Part shown: in pieces, positions 59,549 to 64,000 of the stretch
How positions within the stretch are numbered: position 1 is the first letter of the stretch
Layout of the letters: each line of letters begins with the position of its first letter
Source of the DNA: Microthyrium microscopicum
Lineage: Eukaryota; Ascomycota; Dothideomycetes; Microthyriales; Microthyriaceae
Direction: 5' to 3'
Assembly (NCBI GenBank): GCA_010405405.1
Contig: MU004239.1
Location: forward strand, 484,713 to 548,712
DNA length: 64,000 bases
The notes under the pieces: model-generated
What the model saw: the letters and a program-made list of their open reading frames with translations, nothing else
What the model was told of the DNA's origin: nothing
The model's database searches: none
Made by a program: the position numbers and the translations under genes

Positions 59549-60707
59549 AATAGGTGATAACGAGGTTGGCTCTGGGTTAGAGGTCAGCAATGCAGCTGGA
59601 GGAATGTGTTGAGGCTCGAGAAGATCAAATGCTCCGCAGAACTCTAACTTGATCGACTTTGCCCATTTTCCATGGCCCCTGCCAGACAGTCCAATGCAAC
59701 CCCCTCAACAATTCTGTGAATGGGACAATTATTTCTGCTTATTTCTTCTTAGAAAAGATCTCTATCTTATCCAATCATGAGATTTCAACGTCCATTCGTC
59801 TCGGGTTCTGTACGTCTCGCTGGTTGCTCCCACCGCGAATGGATATGATTCTATTGCCAACTCAAGGAACATAATGATATTGATGGGCACTAACCAAATT
59901 TCAGAACATGATAAAGTGAATACATCTCTGCTAGATCCTAAATACAACTAGTTTAGTCAACTGGATACTCTTGAGCTCCGTCGAACTAATTCACAAAACG
60001 GCTCCGAGCATATTGCTGCATACAACTACCATCCCTCTCACATTGGGCCATAGAGAATAACTCGACTAAATCAAGACTTATGTGGTCGTTAATGGTATGT
60101 TTCAACCCAAGGTCTGTTTGATCTTGATATGAGATGGTGAAAAAGTTATCTGCAAAGATGTTGTCATTTGTCCGAACACAGGACTCAGGAGTAACGACCG
60201 CTGATATAGTCACTGCAATAGTTGTGGCTGTTAGTTTCTTTGTGTATGTCAGTGTCTCTGAAGTGAGATTCAGGATCTATGGGGTAAAAACAAAGATGTT
60301 GAATTGAATTTGTCAGCTTCTTGAAGGAATAGTGAACTTGTTTCTAGCGGCACACTTCTACGGCCGTGGAAGCTGACCCGTCCCGGTTTGGTAGCCAATA
60401 ACCACCACAATGGCCTTATGTTTACAGCCTTTTGAGTGCTTGATCCAAAGAAAGCCAGGGATCATGATCGCGAAGGTAACGAATCCCTGAATTTTGTATG
60501 CTATCGTAGTTTGAAAAATGGCTGTAATGGCTTAGCTTAGACAAGCCTCAAGAACTTGACTTCAATGTTCACAAATCGTGAACAGTCAAAACCATGTTAG
60601 AGGATTATTGTATATAAAGGTGGTAGTTCTCAGTTGTAAATCATGATTGTATCCAAGCATCAAGCACAATATCTCAACTTATCAATACCGCTGACCATCA
60701 ATTCATA
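59549..60707. other. Intergenic region with coding-like minus-strand stretch
   Basis: The minus-strand frame at about 60285-59986 is open, begins after a CCATAG acceptor-like site and reads KHTINDHISLDLVELFSM near its end; no start codon is found upstream and I cannot complete a gene. The promoter of the dehydrogenase at 60708 fills the right end. Confidence 0.4.
60567..60620 (+). promoter_or_regulatory. TATA box and inverted repeat before the dehydrogenase
   Basis: A perfect inverted repeat GTTCAC-AAATC-GTGAAC (60567-60583) lies 27 bases before TATATAAAGG (60611-60620), and the start codon is at 60708. The arrangement looks like a regulator site next to a TATA box. Confidence 0.5.
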
Positions 60708-61630
60708 ATGGCTGCTCCCTTACCATCTGCAACCACCAAGTGGCATACGGACACCTACGAGGCTCTGTCCCCCAGACGTCCTGAACTCTCTGCTAAGGGG
60801 AAGACCGTTCTAATAACAGGTGGAGGAACGGGCATTGGCGCAGAGACCGCTCTCTACTTTGCCGAAGCAGGAGCAGCTCGAATAGCTCTCCTTGGCCGCC
60901 GAGAGCAACCCCTTCTCGACACGAAAGCCAAGATCGAGAAGAAGTTCGCCGGTATCGAGGTCTTCGTAGCCTCGACAGACATCACCAACCAGAGCGCCGT
61001 TAACGACGCCTTTGCAAAGTTTGCCGGCGCCTCCAAAATCGACGTTTTTGTCAGCAACGCAGCTCTGCTTGGACCTCCAGAATCCGTCAATGATGTCGAA
61101 GCCGACAAGCTCATCGACGCTGTCCAGGCAAATCTCAAAGGAGCAATGTACGTCGCGCAAGCATTTCTGCGATATGCATCGCCAGATGCTGTGGCTATCA
61201 ATGTAACTACAGCTATGGCACATTTGAATATGGTTCCAGGGTTTCAATCATACAACGTGTCCAAATTGGCCGTCTTTCGACTTTGGGATTCTCTGGCCTT
61301 TGTGAACCCAAAGCTGCGCGTTTTTCACATGCATCCTGGGGTAGTGGACACTGCGCTGAGTAGGGAAGCTGGTGGTGTCGAGTCTTTTGGCATGGATGAT
61401 AAAGGTATGTAATCCTCCAGGCGCCTGATCGGGATTCTGACGGTGAATTAGTTGCTCTGCCTGCAAGCTTTGCTGTTTGGCTTTCGAGCGATGAAGCACG
61501 CTTCTTGAAGGGCAAGTTCTGCTGGGCTAATTGGGACGTCGATGAGCTCAAGGCAAAGGCGAAGGCAATTGAGGCGAGCCCACAGCTCAGCATTCAACTC
61601 GTGGGATGGCCATTTGAGAAAGGCAGTTGA
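60708..61630 (+). CDS. Short-chain dehydrogenase/reductase (291 aa)
   Basis: Exons 60708-61404 and 61452-61630, intron 47 bases; the join gives FGMDDKVALPASFAVWLSS. The Rossmann motif is ITGGGTGIGAE, the catalytic Tyr-Lys pair is in SYNVSKLA, Asn-Ala of the SNAALLG motif is present, and MHPGVVDTAL follows. This is a classical SDR using NAD(P)H; the Arg after LLG (LLGRRE) favours NADP. Substrate unknown. It is preceded by a TATA box and inverted repeat. No leader or membrane span, so likely cytosolic. Confidence 0.88.
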
Positions 61631-62370
61631 ACAGCTCAGGTTTCACTGTTCAGAGTGCTCTCAGCGCTGGTATTGCTTTCGAAAATACTGGCTGAGAGCT
61701 GCAAGTCTCGCAGTTGAGAATGGACGATGCCAACCGATAGCAAACGTTCTTGAGCATGGTAATGGCCGCAACAGGTAAATAGATAGAAAATCAATACGAC
61801 TCGACGCGCTCACTATTTCAGTTGATGTTGCAGACAAGAGTTCCAAAGATCAATACATCTTGATTAAATGTGTAGATGGATTTCGATATGCCCGAGTATC
61901 CGATCGATAGCCTGGTGGGTCGTGCCTTCCTCAACATGTCTCAAGGTCTCTTCCGGCAGGTGCATCCCAGCACTGTCCCAACTCCTCCAAAACTCTCCAC
62001 CACCCCAACACCACATCTATATCGACTTCGTCTACCCCATAATCACCTTCTATTCTCTCCCTCCTCCTGCTCGCAATTCATTGCACTTTTCCAAAGCGTG
62101 TTCTGGCATATCCCGCACTTTTTCTCATCGAGCACGTGCACTCAGTCTCCTCACCCTCTATTGGCTGCTCGACGCGCAGCTGTACGCCGCTTTAGTCGCT
62201 TTGCCTACTCCAACCCGAATTGGACTGCACTTCTCCACTTCTGCCACTCGTCTGCTCACCTCTCACTATCCGTGCTAATCTTCAATCTACACTGGACCCA
62301 AAGCCTTCCGTATCTTCTCCCTCTTCTCCGCCGCACAGTCATGGTGCAAGTTCTCATATAAGCTCTTCAA
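61631..62370. other. Intergenic region upstream of the RING gene
   Basis: Bases 61960-62350 are C/T-rich and open in several frames (up to 161 codons at 61876-62361), which I read as a pyrimidine-rich promoter or leader rather than coding. Confidence 0.45.
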
Positions 62371-64000
62371 ATGGACCGCCCAGCCACATCTGGCGGCCCA
62401 CCAACTCGTAGATCCCCACGCACCTCCGCTCTCTCACTATCTTCAGCCTCTTCAGTCAATTCCGGATCGCAAAATGGCAGCTCCCCCTCTCCAGCTCCGT
62501 CTAGGACGCGCCCCAAGACCTCATCCGGTGAAACGACAAGTCGTCAGGCTTCCATTGTGCCTGATCGATCATCAGCCCGTGGCAGCAAAGATAGCCTAAA
62601 AGCAAGACTCGAAAATACCTCCGCTACTCCAAGTCCATCGGGAAATGTCAAGGTAAGCCCATGGCTTTGTGTCAATGTTTTCTAGCTTACACGTTTCTAG
62701 TTGCTTGAAACCCTTCAAGACGAATTTAAGAATATTCGAGACCTCATCACCTGTCAGATTTGTTACAGCCTTCTGTACGAGCCTTACACCACAGCATGTG
62801 GACACACTTTTTGCTACAATTGCTTTTGCAAAACGTTCGAACCGCATAGGGAGAAGAAGTGCCCAGAATGTCGAACAGAACTACGATATCCTCCTGCACC
62901 TGCGTTCCTCCTTCGACAAATTACCCACCAAATCGCCAAGCAACCCGACCTTCTACCCGAAGGAGAGCTGTTAGATACCCACCTAGCACTACTCAAGGAA
63001 CAAGAACAGCTTGTGAAGAAGGATAAAGAAGGTCCTCACGGTCTATTCAAGGGATTGTTTGCCGTACCCCGACTCTGTCCTTTATGCTCCTGTGAGCTAG
63101 ACCATAACATGTGCCCGCAATGTGGCATCCCAGTTCCTCAGGATGCAAACCCCAACGATCCGCACATGTTTGATGATTGGTCAGAAAACACTGCATCTGA
63201 TGAGCAAGAAGATTTTGATATGACAGATCTGGACTTGGAAGGTGACTTCGGCGAGGGCGGAGAAAGTGTTTACGATGAGTGGAGTGAGCCAAGCTTCCCT
63301 TATGACGATGATGATGCTATGCCTCATATTCCATTTCACTATAGACAAGATTTCGATGAATATTTGGCGGATTCAGCCAACTACGGAGACTTTGCTGCCA
63401 TGTCTCGTGCCCCAGCATCACACAGTCTCGCTGCGAGCACCCGACGGAGATCTTATGCCGAGAGCTCCTTGTCCAGCTACGGGGATACCGAAATGAACGC
63501 CATTGAGGAAGAAGATGACGACGAGGGCTCAGTTGCTGGTGATTCAGTATCAGGTGCACCCGATGGATATACAAGCGGGGAACAGCCTATTGGCGCAACG
63601 TCAATTAGCAGCAGTAACTCGACCCCTCCACAACTCAGAGCCACGGCGACCTCAACAGCTGGTCGTCGTCGGCAGAGAGAGTCAAACACTCCCACCTCTA
63701 GCATGGGTGGACCACGCCAAAGACGTAGAATTGGCAGCGTTGTCAACCTCTCGGCCGCGGCTATGGAGACAATTGAATCGCCTCATGCATCTGAACCGGC
63801 TACCCAAGCTTCATCAGAGACTTCCAGTCAAGCAGATACTGGTTCAACGTCTTCTGGCGAGGATGATACTTCAGGACCATCAAACACTTCAGGCCAAATG
63901 AATGGATATGTTTCACTCGAAAATGGAATAGAAGATGATAGTGATGGAGCAGAAACAACTGTTGGTTGGGGAGAACCTTCCTCACAGAATCCTAGATCCA
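62371..64000 (+). CDS. RING-finger E3-like protein, cut by the window edge
   Basis: Exon 1 62371-62652 and exon 2 62701 onward, intron 48 bases, phase 0; the frame is open to the end of the window, so the stop is missing. The first 94 residues are Ser/Pro/Arg-rich and disordered. The RING domain follows at once: CQICY, CGHTFCYNCF, CPECR in a C3HC4-like spacing, then a Leu-rich helix (LLETLQDEFKNIRDL precedes the RING). About 110 residues further is a small zinc-ribbon-like CPLCSCELDHNMCPQC. The rest is acidic and Ser-rich. RING proteins of this kind transfer ubiquitin with an E2. Partner and targets are unknown. Confidence 0.85.

Noticed and set aside
61876-62361. 161-codon plus-strand frame upstream of the RING gene
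   Set aside because: C/T-rich DNA gives open frames in several phases, there is no motif, and the RING gene's start follows within ten bases.
1-64000. CRISPR array or bacterial operon
   Set aside because: No regularly spaced repeats; intron-rich eukaryotic genes throughout.

Overview
The window looks like nuclear DNA of a filamentous ascomycete (Pezizomycotina; Leotiomycetes is my guess, not shown). Genes are interrupted by many 42-70 base introns with GTAAGT-like donors and CTAAC/CTAAT branch sites. They lie on both strands, are not in operons, and include fungal-specific families such as a Zn2Cys6 regulator, secreted esterase and lipase, and a lactonase-type propeller protein. Most conserved genes could be split into exons whose phases agree. 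Coordinates given for them are coding extents from start codon to stop codon; UTRs were not determined.

Left part (1-10 kb): accessory and gene-poor. It opens with an AT-rich block that looks RIP-decayed. Then come three minus-strand loci built on RNase H-like domains: a 911-residue protein with two degenerate RNase H-like domains separated by repeats and charged coils, a short interrupted RNase H-like copy, and a 324-residue protein with an intact-looking D-E-D-D active site. The first and last share a C-terminal motif. A small piece resembling the gag-pre-integrase part of Ty1/copia elements follows. I regard this RNase H-like cluster as the most unusual system in the window.

Middle (10-31 kb): an unrecognised three-exon gene, a secreted alpha/beta hydrolase, an arylamine N-acetyltransferase, the meiotic MutS homologue MSH4 (10 exons), D-xylulose kinase, a four-span membrane protein, a membrane dipeptidase (M19), and a secreted lactonase-type propeller with a very long Pro/Ala-rich tail. 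A row of small hairpins lies at 31.1 kb.

Right part (31-64 kb): mostly housekeeping. It holds an NAT9-like acetyltransferase, the proteasome ATPase RPT4, argininosuccinate lyase, a Zn2Cys6 regulator, a decayed tRNA-Leu-like gene, a second arylamine N-acetyltransferase, a secreted class 3 lipase, a Kelch-type membrane protein, the proteasome beta subunit PRE1 divergent from the U3 snoRNP protein UTP13, the NatB auxiliary subunit MDM20/NAA25, the mitochondrial twin-CX9C protein COX23 (four tiny exons), a short-chain dehydrogenase, and a RING-finger protein that runs off the right edge. Several neighbours are convergent with only about 90-490 bases between stop codons (NAT/msh4, NAT9/rpt4, utp13/mdm20, NAT/lipase, xylulokinase/four-span protein).
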